The position numbers and the translations under genes were made by a program. DNA of 64,000 bases from Linanthus parryae (Eukaryota > Streptophyta > Magnoliopsida > Ericales > Polemoniaceae): assembly GCA_023055425.1 (NCBI GenBank), contig JALGPY010000004.1, positions 65,061,718 to 65,125,717 of the forward strand, in the 5' to 3' direction. Positions 1 through 11,575 of this stretch are shown here, one piece after another; position 1 is the first letter of the stretch, and every line of letters begins with the position of its first letter. The notes beneath the pieces were generated by a model. The model saw nothing but the letters and a program-made list of their open reading frames with translations. It did no database searches and was not told where the DNA came from.

Positions 1-2190
1 GGTGCTTCTTAGCTAGTTTTTACATAGTTTAGACTCTTGAGAAATATGGGTGTCTATGTGAAACCCTATTGTTTTGGAGTTGACTACTTTGAGGATTTCG
101 GAATATTATTTTGCCATGAAGGTAGTTTGAGAGTTTTAATATGGTGGGAAATACTAAAGTATTTACATAATACTTGGAGTTCTATAAATCATTGGTATAC
201 CTGGGGAGATTATTTTGTTTTATTGAAACATCTCATTTAGAGTCTTGTTTTCAGGGTTTCGTTATTGAAGAACCTGTTTTGGGATATTAATATGTTAATT
301 AAGAGTTTAATCTCCAACATTGTGCTGTTTCTTATAAATGTCGCAGAGTTTTGAGAATTCTTGGGAAAATTATTAGTTGGCAACTGTTAAGTGTGTAATT
401 GATTGGAAGTCAGCTTTAAAATACCCGCATGGCAGAATAATCTTTATGTTTGTTGTCTAATAAGAGTATTCTTTGACTCTTGTAGATATGGCCTTTAACC
501 TAGTGAATCCAACAGCGGAAGATTTTCAGCTGAGCCACCCAACAAGAACGCCTTTCTTGGAGGGGATGTCAATTTGAGTATTTATCGAAGAAGTCTTGGA
601 TAGGTGTGAGCATTGGGCTTACACTTTTGTTGGAGGATGGGTATTCAGCAACATACTAGTTCAGAGTCATTGAATTGTGGAGTCTCTACCTAATGAGTAA
701 CCTTGGATTTCAATTAAGAGACAATATGATGATTTGGTCGATAAGGAAGGAGGGTACCTTCCTAATCAAAAGTATTTACATCAAGTTCAGTGGATGATAA
801 CGCCGCACTTCATGAAGTGTACTTTGTTGTTAGCTCACAATCCTTGGGAGGAGCCTGTGGAGGATCCAGGAGAAGTACTAGACTAAAGATCTAGCATGGA
901 CGATAGCGGCCTCCCGCCCACCCTCGCCTAGGAAACGTTTTGGAGAATCGTGTCTTTTGATTTTCTTTGAACATTATAATTTATTTTAGAAACTACTTTG
1001 AATTTTTTAAGGTTGATAAGATTTTTGGATTCTAGTTGGAATAGTCCATTAAAGAATATTGGATTCTAGTCATGTCTTATGGTTACATAGTTTTGATGGA
1101 TCACGTTGATTTACTAGTGCTTGTATCTCTTCTTACCTTGTCTATATTTTGTGAAGGTTATATTTATCTTATTTCTCTCCTTTTTCTCCTGTATATGAAA
1201 TTATAAGAGTAAAGGAAAAGGGGATTACACATTTGAAACTGAAGTTTAAGGATCAGGGGCTAAGTCTTGTTTGTTATATCTCATACTATTTATTTGGCTA
1301 AAGACGGTATTTTGGGTCATTAGGATGTTAATGTTTACATTAGAGGTACATGTTTGGAGCTTTCTTACTTATCTATCATTTGAGGATCTGGATGTTTTCT
1401 CCTTAATGGTTCTTCCTTGGTATTATGATAGTTGTTGGGTTGTATCACCTTTATTGTATGAGGCGTAATATAGTTCATTTACTAGTTTATTCACAATCAG
1501 ACTAAGAGTATGGATGGTCAGCCTTGGGAGATCTTAAGAACTTATTCCTCGTGACAAACAACTTATGATGTTGTAGCGGTTATCATTTGAGTTATTGATT
1601 TAGGGTTTGGGTTGCTCTCTATTACGTCAGTGCAAGACAAGTTTTTGGTGTAATCTAACTTGGTATGGTATAGTCTCACGTTTGGGGTAGCTAACATATA
1701 TTGTCAACTGATGTGTATGATCGGAGTCTTGCCGTCAAATCGTTGTTTGGATTATGAGCGGGTTATTCACATCTAAGATACTTTTGGAGTCCTATGCTTC
1801 TATTGGATTTCTGGGAATTCCAAGTCGTGTTGAAATTAAGGTTTACATCAGACCTTCCATGAGACATCTTACCTGACTCCACCAAAAACATGTGGACCGA
1901 GTCCTCGAGATTCGAATTCGAGTGTTTGTTCGATTTTCGAGATGTATGGTAGATGAGATCAATACTTTTGCAGACCAAGAATAGTGACCCATACTATGTA
2001 GTCCCAATTTCTGAGAACTAGTGAATGCTCAATTCTTATCCGGATAGACCTTTTTTGGAGATATCAAGTGGGGTATTGGGGTCCATTGGATGAACTTCGT
2101 GGAGCCCATATGTGAAGTACATGTACCATGTTAAGTTGTAAGTCAACTTAGATGACATGTTTAAGTGACAACTTGCAGACATTATGAAGT
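1..2190. other. No recognisable gene; decayed repeat DNA
   Basis: AT-rich sequence in which every open frame is short and none resembles a known family. Because the stretch runs into a chromovirus pol 3' end at about 2.2 kb, it is probably the eroded internal part of that element or older insertions within it, but I see no gag, protease, RT or integrase motif to prove this. No LTR-like repeat of the 2647-4159 LTR is visible here, so any 5' LTR would lie to the left of the window. Confidence 0.5.
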
Positions 2191-2640
2191 GGGAAGAGAA
2201 TGTAGGCTCCTTATTTGTCGCCTAGGACCGGGAGTCGTGGAAAGTGCCAAAAAATTTAGAACCTTCATTTAGTTATGAGGAACACCCTGTTAAGATTCTA
2301 GACACAAAACAAGGGACACCCACAACAGGAGTGTCAAGCTTGTAAAGGTCTTATGGACAAATCCCCCCACTGCAGAGGCAACTTGGGAAGCGGAGGATGA
2401 TATAAGGAAGAAGTATCCTCACCTTTTGACAAGGTATTTTGAGTTCCGAGGACGTCACTCCTCTAAGGGGGATAGGATGTAATCCTTCGGTTTTTAATAC
2501 AGTACCCCTTATAGTATATTGCATAGCATTCATTACCTTAGGTTTGAATATAGTAGTGGTACCCTTGGGTGAAGGTTCATACCTTATTGGTTGTTGACGA
2601 TTCGGTTTAAGTTTCGAGGACGAATCTCTCTTTAAGGGGG
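2190..2640 (+). pseudogene. Chromovirus (Ty3/gypsy) pol 3' end, chromodomain relic
   Basis: In broken frames this encodes the typical end of a chromoviral integrase and chromodomain: a YEEHPVKILD segment near 2271 and a VKVLW...EATWEAEDDIRKKYPHLF segment at about 2345-2430. In intact relatives this C-terminal module tethers the integrase to chromatin. Stop codons and frameshifts separate the pieces, so it is not functional. Two polypurine-tract-like blocks follow, near 2460 (after GAGGACGTCACTCC) and 2635-2646, the second directly abutting the LTR. The same chromodomain end and first purine block recur in the internal remnant of the chromovirus at 46343-46897, so the two belong to related families. 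Lineage (Tekay/Del-like) is an inference. Confidence 0.7.
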
Positions 2641-2646
2641 GAAGGA

Positions 2647-4159
2647 TGAAATACCCCGTTTTGTGACTATGGGTATTTTTGATATTATGACATGTGTTGG
2701 GAGTCAAATTTAAATGCTGGGAGTTAATTATAAATGTTTGTTAACATTTAGGGGTCTTTGAGACATTTATCTTAAGTTTTTAGTGCCTTTTAATTAAATT
2801 GGGGGGAGGTGGTTGTCTTTAATCCTTAACTAGTGGTGTGAAAGTGTCTTTTCTGACAGATTGATATCATATTTTAACCCAAAAATCTCAACTGATGTGA
2901 GTTTCTTCTCATCAATCGGATGAGAAGAAAATCTTCGTTCAAATTATTTCAAAATTCATCATTATCATCATCTCAGTCCCTCACTATCTCTCACGATTTC
3001 TCTCTCGATCAGTTAATCAAAAAAAAACAAAACCCTCAAAGCTCTCTTTCTGTCTCTCACGACCTCACTCTCTCTCTGTCGTCTCTCTGTTCGCCGGGAA
3101 GAACAGCAGCAGCAGCAGCGGCATCCACCGCCGCCTCTGTCTCTCTCTTCTTCGTCCAGGTGCGTTTCTTTATTTCTCTCTTTCTCCTTCTTCTTCTTCT
3201 TCTTCTTCTTCTTCTTCTTCTTCTTCTTCTTCTTCTTCTTCTTCTTCTTCTTCTTCTTCTTCTTCTTCTTCTTCTTCTTCTTCTTCTTCTTCTTCTTCTT
3301 CTTCTTTGATTTCCATCAAAGGTTGGGTCGTTCTGACCCGGTAGATTCTGACAGATTTATCGTCATCATCTCCGCTAGAAAGATTTGGGTTATCTCATGG
3401 TTACTATTGGGCTTGGTTGGGTTATACCCGGACAATTAATTTTATTAAATCCGGTTGCAAGGCACCGGATCGCTCCTTGTACTCACCCTTCTGGCCGCAA
3501 GAAGTCTGTATGGGGGTGTCGACACTTAAGGTCTTGGATGCTTGCGAAGTGGTTTGTTTTTTCCCCGTATCAACTAACTGTAAATGTGGATTTCTGGATT
3601 TTATGATTATTAATGGGAAAAGGATGAGAGTGAGATCTTGAAATCTCCTAACTTGGATAATGAACTCGAATTTTGTGAACTATAACGATCTTGAAATCTC
3701 AATTGTTTTCTTATAAGAGCCAAACTTTACTTCCGATGTGTTATAATTAAACTACTACGCTACAACTGTTTTGCAAACTTGTCTCTTCATCATTTTACAT
3801 GCTTGTGTGTTTGCTTTCCAGTATTTATTGCTGATTTTGTTCTATGGTGTTTCTTTTTCTTTTCCTGCACCACAGGTCTAGATGGTGAGAATTTGGCTTA
3901 GCAGGGGACGCGAATTTTCACCGAGTTAATTAGTCATTTCTTTTCAATAAGTTAGAACTCGTTGGTTAGTTAATAATACACTTGTTTGTTTAGCGCCCAT
4001 GTTTGAGGCAGCATTTGAATTGTAATAAAGTTTTAAATGTTTAACTTTTAATTTAGTTTGCTTGGGATCCACTTTTAGATGTCCTTGTATCCGGGCTTTG
4101 TCTCGGGTACGGGGTGACACCCCCCGGGCCTCCGGCTTGGTCATTTTGGGGGTGTTACA
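2647..4159 (+). mobile_element. 3' LTR of the decayed chromovirus
   Basis: The 1513-bp LTR starts TGAAATACCCC directly after a purine-rich tract and ends GGGGGTGTTACA, the usual chromovirus termini with one change at the start (TGAAAT for TGTAAT). Its last 85 bases and a block at about 3465-3530 (ACTCACCCTTCTGGCCGCAA region) match, in reverse complement, the LTRs at 43618-46342 and 46898-55733. It contains a long TTC microsatellite. It differs greatly in length from the 2725-bp LTRs, so it is a relative and not the same subfamily. Confidence 0.75.
3187..3307 (+). repeat. (TTC)n microsatellite, about 40 units
   Basis: An uninterrupted run of about 120 bp of TTC lies inside the LTR, just downstream of a pyrimidine-rich segment. 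Read as protein it gives only poly-leucine or poly-serine, so the open frame across it (2920-3309) is an artefact of the repeat. Confidence 0.95.
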
Positions 4160-4362
4160 ACACCTATCCTGGTCGTATGTGGGCTACAGTTGAGCAGATG
4201 GAGTGGTATAAGAAGGTAACCCGACTACCGATACATGCACCTACAGCTCCCACCAGTAATGTAGGATTTTCAACTGCTGGAGTGAAACATATTGTACTGA
4301 TGTACCCAATGAACTACATTAACTTCATTTCTTTAATTATTTGCTTCATTTTAGGTGGGATG
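4160..4362 (+). other. Fragment of an unidentified gene, interrupted by the LINE
   Basis: A frame through 4160-4290 reads like coding sequence (includes WATVEQMEWYKKVTRLPIHAP) and vaguely recalls the C-terminal part of plant-mobile-domain/phosphatase-like proteins, but I cannot confirm this. The L1 LINE is inserted at 4363-4377, so the continuation is at 10313-10920. I assign no function. Confidence 0.25.
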
Positions 4363-4550
4363 ATATAATTATCAACTGCATGTACTAGTAATTTAGTTTA
4401 GTTTCTCTCTCTAGTTCCTAGAGTGAGAAGGTTTGTCATGCTCTCCATGTGTTTAGTCTCCTCTTGGAGTCTATTGTCCCATTAATTTAATCTTTTCTCT
4501 CCATTCTCACCGACAATCTTCTTCTATGCCTTACATTTCCTTTCTTTTCC

Positions 4551-6177
4551 ATGTCCACATCTACAACATCCCCCTCCTCCTCTGCAGAAGCTTGCTTTCT
4601 ACCTGGTGAGGAGGAAGTCCTGAAAAAATTGGAAGAAGTTGAACTTTCGGGAACAGTTGATGAAGAATTTGCTGCATCAGAACTGGAATTTTCCCTTGAT
4701 GATGATGATCTGGATGAAAGCCTAGCTGAGAACAGATGCAGTTTGCTTGGTAAAGTGCTTACACAGAAATCAGTTAATCTAACTGGTCTCAGAAGTACAC
4801 TACACTCGATCTGGGCCAAACCAGATGGGCTTAGTATTGAGGGGATTGATAAAAAGGTCTATCATTTCAGCTTCAAGAATGAAGATGATGTTGAAAGGGT
4901 ACTCAGAGGTAGGCCGTGGGTTTTTAATAACCAGCTAACAGTATTCTCTCGCTGGGATCCTCTTACTGGAATCGACTCTGCGGATTTTAATTCATCGCCA
5001 TTATGGATTCAATTTTGGAAGCTACCGGTGTTCTGTTTCAAGGACAAAGTAATCAGAAAATATGCTTCCAAATTGGAGAAGTTCTTGATGTTAAAATTCC
5101 AAGCAAAGCTGCGGAAGATGGGAAATTTGTTCAAGTTAAGATGATGATGAATATCACAAAGCCTCTTCCTCGTGGCTTTCGGCTAAAAATTACAGAAGAC
5201 AAATCGGCGTGGATCGAATTCAAATATGAACGCCTTCCTCTGGTTTGTAACTAATGTGGCATCATAAGTCATGAGGAACCTTGGTGCTCATAAAAAAATC
5301 TATGGAGGATAAAGGGATAGTAAAAAAAGGAAGCTTTTATTGAAGACTTGAAAGCCAAATCATCTATGGAGATGCTAGTCACCAAGGTGGAGAGGCCTCT
5401 ATTCAGTCCGAGTCAATCCTCAAAGTCTTCGCCGGAGACAAGCTTACCGGCTGCTTTAGCAGTGCCGGAGATCTCTCTTTGTTATGGGTAAGCGCAAAAG
5501 TCAGTTCCAATGGACAGGAAAGAGAAAGAAGTAACTACAGTGACCGAATCCCCAAAGAAAGTCATCGGTACTGCAAGAACTTCAACTCTGGAACATTCCT
5601 CTAGTACAGAAGCTGAAGAGACTTCCCATTCCCCATATTTTTTAAATGCCATTGAAAAGGAGATTCAGGCGGGAAGAGAAGCTATGGAAGGTCGTTTGAA
5701 TCAAGACACGGATAAAACGCTGGTCCAGAAGATTTCTAATTCTGTTGGGCCCCAGCCCACTCTTAGCCCACCTCCTATTTTATCTCAGGGCCCAATATCT
5801 TCTGATAATGAGATTAAATTGGCCCAACCCAATAGCCATCTAAAGCCAAATGACATATCTACCCCTTATGAGGATAATAATTCCCTGAGAAGAACCATCT
5901 TATCTCAAAAGGGGTATCTCTAAACCCTAATTTAAAGATTGCAGAATGCTCCATCAATGGTTCCCCAGGCAAAAGATGGAAGAGGCTTGCTAGGGAAAAA
6001 AATCCTAATACCATATGCGTTTCAACCAAGCTACAGAAAAGAAAGTAGGACTTTATAGAGATCGACAACGCAGAGGATTTCTCAACTGATGGAAAGAAGT
6101 CAAAACTGGAGGTCGATGATGCGATTGCTGAAAGGGTGGAGGTCGCCAGCCCTAAGTGGCCCCAACCAGCCCAATGA
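4551..6177 (+). pseudogene. L1 ORF1 pseudogene (DUF4283-like, CCHC knuckle)
   Basis: ORF1 normally binds the element RNA. The frame starts at 4551 with a serine-rich, then acidic N-terminus, followed by a DUF4283-like domain (about residues 65-170; includes RGRPWVFNNQLTVFSRW). A frameshift near 5080-5090 moves the reading to another frame (IGEVLDVKIPSKAAEDGKF), and a TAA at about 5252 replaces the residue between the first cysteines of the zinc knuckle (CN*CGIISHEEPWC); another stop follows. The variable C-terminal part continues at 5510-5923 and, after more breaks, to a TGA at 6175-6177. The end (ASPKWPQPAQ) parallels ASPEWPHVAR in the younger LINE. It cannot make a full protein. Confidence 0.85.
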
Positions 6178-9100
6178 GGATGATCGCCTGGAATTATCAG
6201 GGGGCTGGGAGGAACCAGAAAATTCGTCAATACAGGAAGATGGTTCATCTTCTTACTCCTGATATTTTCTTCATCAGTGAAACAAAGCACAAGAGCTGTT
6301 TTGTGATTAAGAAATACCTGTCAAGACTGTAACAGTTTATGGATCGACTCAAAAGGATTATCTGGAGGTATTGGAATTCTCTGGACTTCTACCTGCAGTG
6401 TTAAAATTGTTAAGTTCTGCAATTTCCTTATTCATGCCAGCATTACTGACAATTCTTTCAGCTGGGATGTCATTTTTGTTTATCTAAGTACCAATGATGG
6501 TATTAGATGTGATAAACTGTATTTTTTGCAAAATTATGTCCATTCATGCTCTCCCAGGACTGTGGTGTGGGGAGATTTTAATGACATTGCAGATCCATGT
6601 GAGAAAAAGGGGGGAAACGCCAGAGATTTTAATAGCTTCTCCTTGCTCAGAAACTTCATCAATTCAAGTAAGCTCTATGATATTGGCTACAGTGGCTATC
6701 CCTTTACGTGGTGGAACAGGAGACCTTAACCTTTTGGCATTGAGGAGAGACTAGATAGGTGTCTTTCCACCCTTGATTGGTCCTCCATTTTTAAAAATGC
6801 TACTTTGAAGCATCATGTATGCTCTGGTTTAGACCACATTGCCTTATTCTTGGATACAGAGGCTCCTCTTCCTTGTTCCTCTCATTCCTCTTTCTGTTTT
6901 GATCCAAGATGGGTAAAGCAGGCAGGAATTGAAGATTTAATCTCAAAAGTGTGGAATGCTAATCTTGTGGGAGTGCCAATGTTCATTTTGAAATCCAACC
7001 TTAAGCTATGCAGACAAGAAATTAGAAGATGGAGCAAAGGAATTTTCAAAGGTCTCCCAAACAATATCAAGGAACTTGAAGAAGAAGTCAAAGCCATGAG
7101 AAGTCAAGGGATGAATGCTGACATTGAACATCTGCACAATTTGGAATGTGATCTACACAAACTCTGGGCTGATGAAGAAAATTTCTGGAGAACAAAATCC
7201 AGAGTTAATTGGCTTGTTGGAGGTGATAAAAACACCTCCTTTTTTCATGCTTCTGTTTTACACAGAAAAAAGAAGAATTTTATCAATGGAGTGCTGGATA
7301 AAAATTGCTCTTGGAAAGATCATATGAGCTCCATTCATTCTGAATTTTATTATTTCTACACTAATCTCTTTGATGGCAGGAAGGGAGGTGATCCAAATCC
7401 AATAATTACAAATGTTCCCAAGAAGGTTACTGCTGAGATGAACAAATTTTTGATGCAACTAGTTACTGATGATGAAATCAAAAAGGCTTGCTTTGAAATG
7501 GCTCCAGATAAGTCTCCTGGTCTTGATGGCTTTACTGCTAGGTTTTTCCAAACATATTGGCACATTGTTGGAAATGATGTGTGTGCAGGAATTAAGGATT
7601 TTTTTCAAATCAGGCAAGCTTCTGAAGAGAATCAACCTTACTCATATTGCACTCCTTCCTAAGTCACAAAATTCTCTCTCTGTCAAAGACTTCAGGCCTA
7701 TCAGCCTATGCACTGTGGTATATAAGATACTTTCAAAAAATCTTGCAAATAGGCTTGCCAAAGTTCTTAAGGAGATCATCTCAGATTCACAAACTGCTTT
7801 TATTGAATAAAGGGCTATCACTGATAATATACCCATTGCGCATGAAATTCTTCATGATATCAAAAATAGGAGACATGGAAAGGAAGGATGGCTAACTTTA
7901 AAGCTTGATATGATGAAGGCCTTTGATATGGTTAGCTGGGATTACTTGGAAATGATGATGACAAGGCTTGGTTTCCACAAAAGATGGGTTGGGTGGATAA
8001 TGCAGTGTGTCAGAACAACCAGCTTCAGGTTAATCATTAATGGGGAGTTAAGCAGCTTTATTCAGCCATCTAGAGGAATTAGGCAGGGGGATCCTCTCTC
8101 CCCCTATCTGTTTGTTATTTGTGCAGAAGATCTCTCAGCAACAATTAGATTCTTTGAATAAAGGAAGTGGATTTCTGGAATTAAGTTAACAAAGCACTGC
8201 CCAGCTGTGAGCCATCTTCTCTTTACAGATGACTCAATTCTCTCTGCAAAGCTACATTACATGAGTGCAGTACTCTCAATTTGATCTTGAAGCTGTATGA
8301 GAATGCCTCTGGGCAAACTGTCAACAGGGACAAGTCACAATGTTTTTCAGCCCCAATACCAGTAATCTTGTCAAAAACACTATTAAATCCTTCTTGGGAT
8401 TAGCAAAGATTACAAGAACAGTACCTATTTGGGGCTTCCTTCTATCTTTGGCAGATCCAAAGCTCAAACTCTGAACTTCATTCAGGAAAGGATTGAGAGG
8501 AAATTAACAAGTTGGATGAACTTCTATCTCAGCCCTGGAGGAAAAGAGGTTCTCATTAAGTCAGTTTTAGCTACACTCCCAAGTTATGCAATGGCATGCT
8601 TCCTCTTTCCAAAGAAACTCTGCAACTCCATCTCCTCTTTGATGTCTAACTTTTGGTAGGGCAAGAAAGAAAATAATCAGAATAAGATTCACTGGAATGC
8701 TTGGAACAAGCTTTGTGATGATAAATCCCATGGTGGTCTTGGCCTTAAGGATTTACACTCATACAATCTTGCTCTTTTATCAAAGAATGCCTGGAAGCTA
8801 GTGAATGGTGAATCTTCTTTATTTAAGAGGTTTTTCAAAGGTAGATACTATCTTAATTGCTCTTTTTGGAAGGAAAGTGTCCCAAATAGCAGCTCATGGG
8901 CTTGGCGGAGCATTACAGAGAGCAGAGCTATCCTAAAAAAGGGCTAAGATGGAATGTGATTAATGGTAAAAAAATTGAAATTTGGTCTCAGCCTTGGCTT
9001 CCCAGATCAGGTAATTTCATGGTCAATTTTCATAGCTTTCATGGTTGGAGAGTTAAATATGTTTCAGAGCTGATCAATCATGATGAAAGGGCATGGAATG

Positions 9101-10261
9101 AAGACATAATTAGAGGAATATTTAATGATGAAGAGGCATCCTTGATTTTGTCAATTCCTATTGGCAACCCCAATGGGGTTGACAAGAATATTTGGCATTA
9201 CTCAAAAGATGGAAATCTCACTGTCAGTTCTGTGTATAAGCTCATCAGACAACTCAAATCTAGGCATGTTTTTTTCTGAAAATGAAGACTTGGGTTCTTC
9301 TAGCCAAAATGTAGCTTTGATCTGGGGGAGACTTTGGAAAATTTGTGCTGCTCCAAAAATCAAGTTCTTTTGGTCGAAAGCCCTCAATAATTGTCTCCTA
9401 GTAGCAGCTGCACTAGCCTCAAGAGCCTGCAACACAAATGTGATATGTAATGTCTGTGGTGAAGAGGTTGAAAATGAGATCCACATTTTTAAAAATTGCA
9501 GCTTTTCAAATCAGGTTTGGCTTCTCTCCCCATTGCGTTTTGTTGCACACATGTCACCCAATCTAAATTTCTTTGAATGGTGGGCTGAATTAAATGAGAA
9601 AATTGATGAATCCGAGGATAAACTCACTGCTTTGGCTATCTTTATTTCCATTTTTTGGGAAACCTGGAAATCCAGATGTGATTGGGTTTTTGAAAAAAGT
9701 TCCTGGAAGCCTAATATGGTGGTGTCAAGAGCAATTTCTAAGTTCTATGAGTATGTTGATGCCAATAGCTTGGAGGCTGTTTTGAAATCAAATAACTCTT
9801 TGGATTCAAGTTGGTCCCCTCCTTCAAATGCTCTCTTCTTGATCTACACTGATGCAGCAGTAAGGCCTAAGTTAAATATGGGAGGCATTGCTGCTGTCTT
9901 ATTGAGGCAAGATGGTTCTGAATTGGGAAGAAAGTCTAAAGCTATCAGTGGTATCACCAATATTCTTGTCCTTGAAGCAGTAGCAGTCAGAGAAGCACTC
10001 TTTTTGGCAATTGAGAAGGGTCTTCAGCAAATTTGCATTCTTTCAGACTCTCAAGTGGTGGTGAAAACTTTATCTTCAACTTCATCCTCTTGTAGCTCTG
10101 TGATTATGCCTATCATTGAGGATTGTAAGAAGCTTTCTTCTACTCTTTTTTCTTGCTCTTTTTATTTTGTTCCAAGATCACATAACAACACAGCTCATTG
10201 TCATGCTAATGTTGTGTTTGATTTATCGCGATTTTCTTGGCTAGGTTTAGCCTGTGTTTGA
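6174..10261 (+). pseudogene. L1 ORF2 pseudogene (endonuclease, RT, RNase H)
   Basis: Starts with an ATG that overlaps the ORF1 stop (ATGA at 6174-6177). Recognisable in order: apurinic-type endonuclease (AWNYQGAG, SETKHK, WGDFNDIADP), central region, reverse transcriptase (RPISLCTVVYKI, GIRQGDPLSPYLF), zf-RVT region, and an RNase H of the RVT_3 type near 9845-10220 (YTDAAV, LEAVAVREAL, LSDSQVV). The reading frame is broken many times, for example after 7662, at 7808 (TAA), 8159 (TAA) and 8657 (TAG). The RT catalytic motif near 8221 reads FTDD in place of FADD, so it would be doubtful even if joined. Length matches the intact ORF2 at 49533-53606. Confidence 0.9.
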
Positions 10262-10327
10262 GGCTGTGATAGCCCTCCTCTGATCTTCAATAAAATCTTC
10301 AGTTCGTTTGAAATATAATTATCAACT

Positions 10328-10920
10328 CTTTTATGTACTTTAGGTGCAAGCCCTTCAAAAGGTCTTGCACATAGCGGACGAGAATATGACTGTTCACAAG
10401 ATCCCCGTACACCAGGCTGCATGGAAGTTGGAGATATTTGTAGGTCCGCAGTCGTGCAAACGGTTGGGCTAGATGTTATGTAAGCAAAACATGCTAGCTA
10501 CCCCTCTACTACAGCTCCAAAAATCACACTACATCATTTTAGGCGTAAGGTACAAGGTTGTGCATTTAGCAGGGTTACAGATACGGTTGCGATTCACTCA
10601 TTGATGATCCAGACCAGGACATCCCCTCATTGGATGGACCACCTCGACCACCACCTACCACAACCTCACCTACTGCACCACCTCTACCTCCACCACCACA
10701 TAACACAACCTATAACTACCTTCCTTAGTCCACCACGACCACCACCTTTCACCACCTACCACTTTCCACCCACTCCATTACCTCTCGCACCACTCGGTGG
10801 TGACGATCATTTACAGAATTCTAACCAGTTGGGCGATCTTAAGAAGGATACTTTGCATCTTAATAGCGTCACACAGGCAGAGGGTATGCGATCTAAAACA
10901 ATTAATTAATTTTTTAGTTA
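10328..10920 (+). other. Continuation of unidentified gene fragment; proline-rich 3' part
   Basis: Resumes what was split by the LINE. CTTTAG at about 10338 could be a splice acceptor before an open stretch (QALQKVLHIADENMTVHKIP), followed by stops and then a proline/threonine-rich segment (10625-10800) and LQNSNQLGDLKKDTLHLNS up to a TAA near 10909. Frames shift several times, so if this was a gene it is dead. A plant-mobile-domain or transposase-related origin is possible but unproven. The Tat element is inserted at its right edge (10921-10925). Confidence 0.25.
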
Positions 10921-10925
10921 CTTAT

Positions 10926-11535
10926 TGTAGATAGTGCTTTCTAGACAAGCAGATCTTAGCCACGTGGCGATCATCCAGCACACCTAGCTGTGCTCCACAC
11001 ACACTGGATCACCACCCGCGCTGATCCACGTGGGGGCTGCAAGACAGGGCCCTCGCATACCACCACACGGGACTTGTGGGGACTTAGTGGTTTGGAGGCT
11101 AGAGTAAGTCCTGTCGCGCGCGAGCGACAACCAAGCCCGCGCGCGACCCCTAGTAACTGCTTTGAGAGATTTATGGCACGATCTCTATAAACCCGGTCAA
11201 CCTCATAACGGTTCCGATATACGCGGTTAACGTGCGTAACGGTCCCTATATACGCGGACGAACGTGTCGTTGTGGTTAAGCTAATTAAGCCGCCATTAAT
11301 GGGCGCATTAACCCACTACAACGATCACATTCTCCGTTATATATAGGATCGTTAACTCTTCCATACAAGGGCGAATCATTTGAGATACGCGGAAGCTCTG
11401 CCAAAATTAGGTCTCTCTCTCTCATACAGTACTATTGCCTTACTCTCTCCCTACACACAACCCTACTCTTCCTGTGTTCTTATCCTCTGCTCTTGGTGTA
11501 TATTGAATCCTCTCTAAAGGATTCTCTCGTACACA
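10926..11535 (+). repeat. Tat 5' LTR
   Basis: 610 bp, beginning TGTAGATAGTG and ending CGTACACA. It matches 24849-25452 almost throughout, with about 19 substitutions and a 9-bp indel near 11370. It contains a TATA-like promoter and a CpG-rich perfect inverted repeat (11113-11122 and 11138-11147) that is unchanged in the other LTR. Confidence 0.95.
11337..11347 (+). promoter_or_regulatory. TATA box of the Tat 5' LTR
   Basis: TTATATATAGG sits about 190 bp before the LTR end, the usual position for the U3/R promoter; the same motif is at about 25259-25269 in the 3' LTR. A transcript would start near 11370. Assigned by position and sequence only. Confidence 0.6.
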
Positions 11536-11555
11536 TTTGGTGAACCCTACGTGAA
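11536..11555 (+). promoter_or_regulatory. Likely primer-binding site of the Tat element
   Basis: The sequence directly after the 5' LTR (TTTGGTGAACCCTACGTG) is where the tRNA primer for minus-strand DNA synthesis anneals. It starts TGG as primer sites do. I cannot name the matching tRNA from memory. Confidence 0.5.
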
Positions 11556-11575
11556 ACTTACCATTGCAAGCAACC

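Larger units (their letters stand above)
4378..10312 (+). mobile_element. L1-type LINE, decayed but full length
   Basis: A 5935-bp non-LTR retrotransposon bounded by a perfect 15-bp target-site duplication, ATATAATTATCAACT, at 4363-4377 and 10313-10327. It has the plant L1 layout: short 5' UTR, ORF1 (RNA-binding, zinc knuckle), then ORF2 (endonuclease, reverse transcriptase, RNase H). Both ORFs carry several stops and frameshifts. The 3' end retains TGTGATAGCCCT, shared with the LINE at 49458-55556, so the two are of one family. No poly(A) tail remains before the 3' duplication; it was lost or very short. Confidence 0.9.

Noticed and set aside
2920..3309. 129-codon open frame ending in poly-leucine
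   Set aside because: Created by the TTC microsatellite inside an LTR; no protein family.
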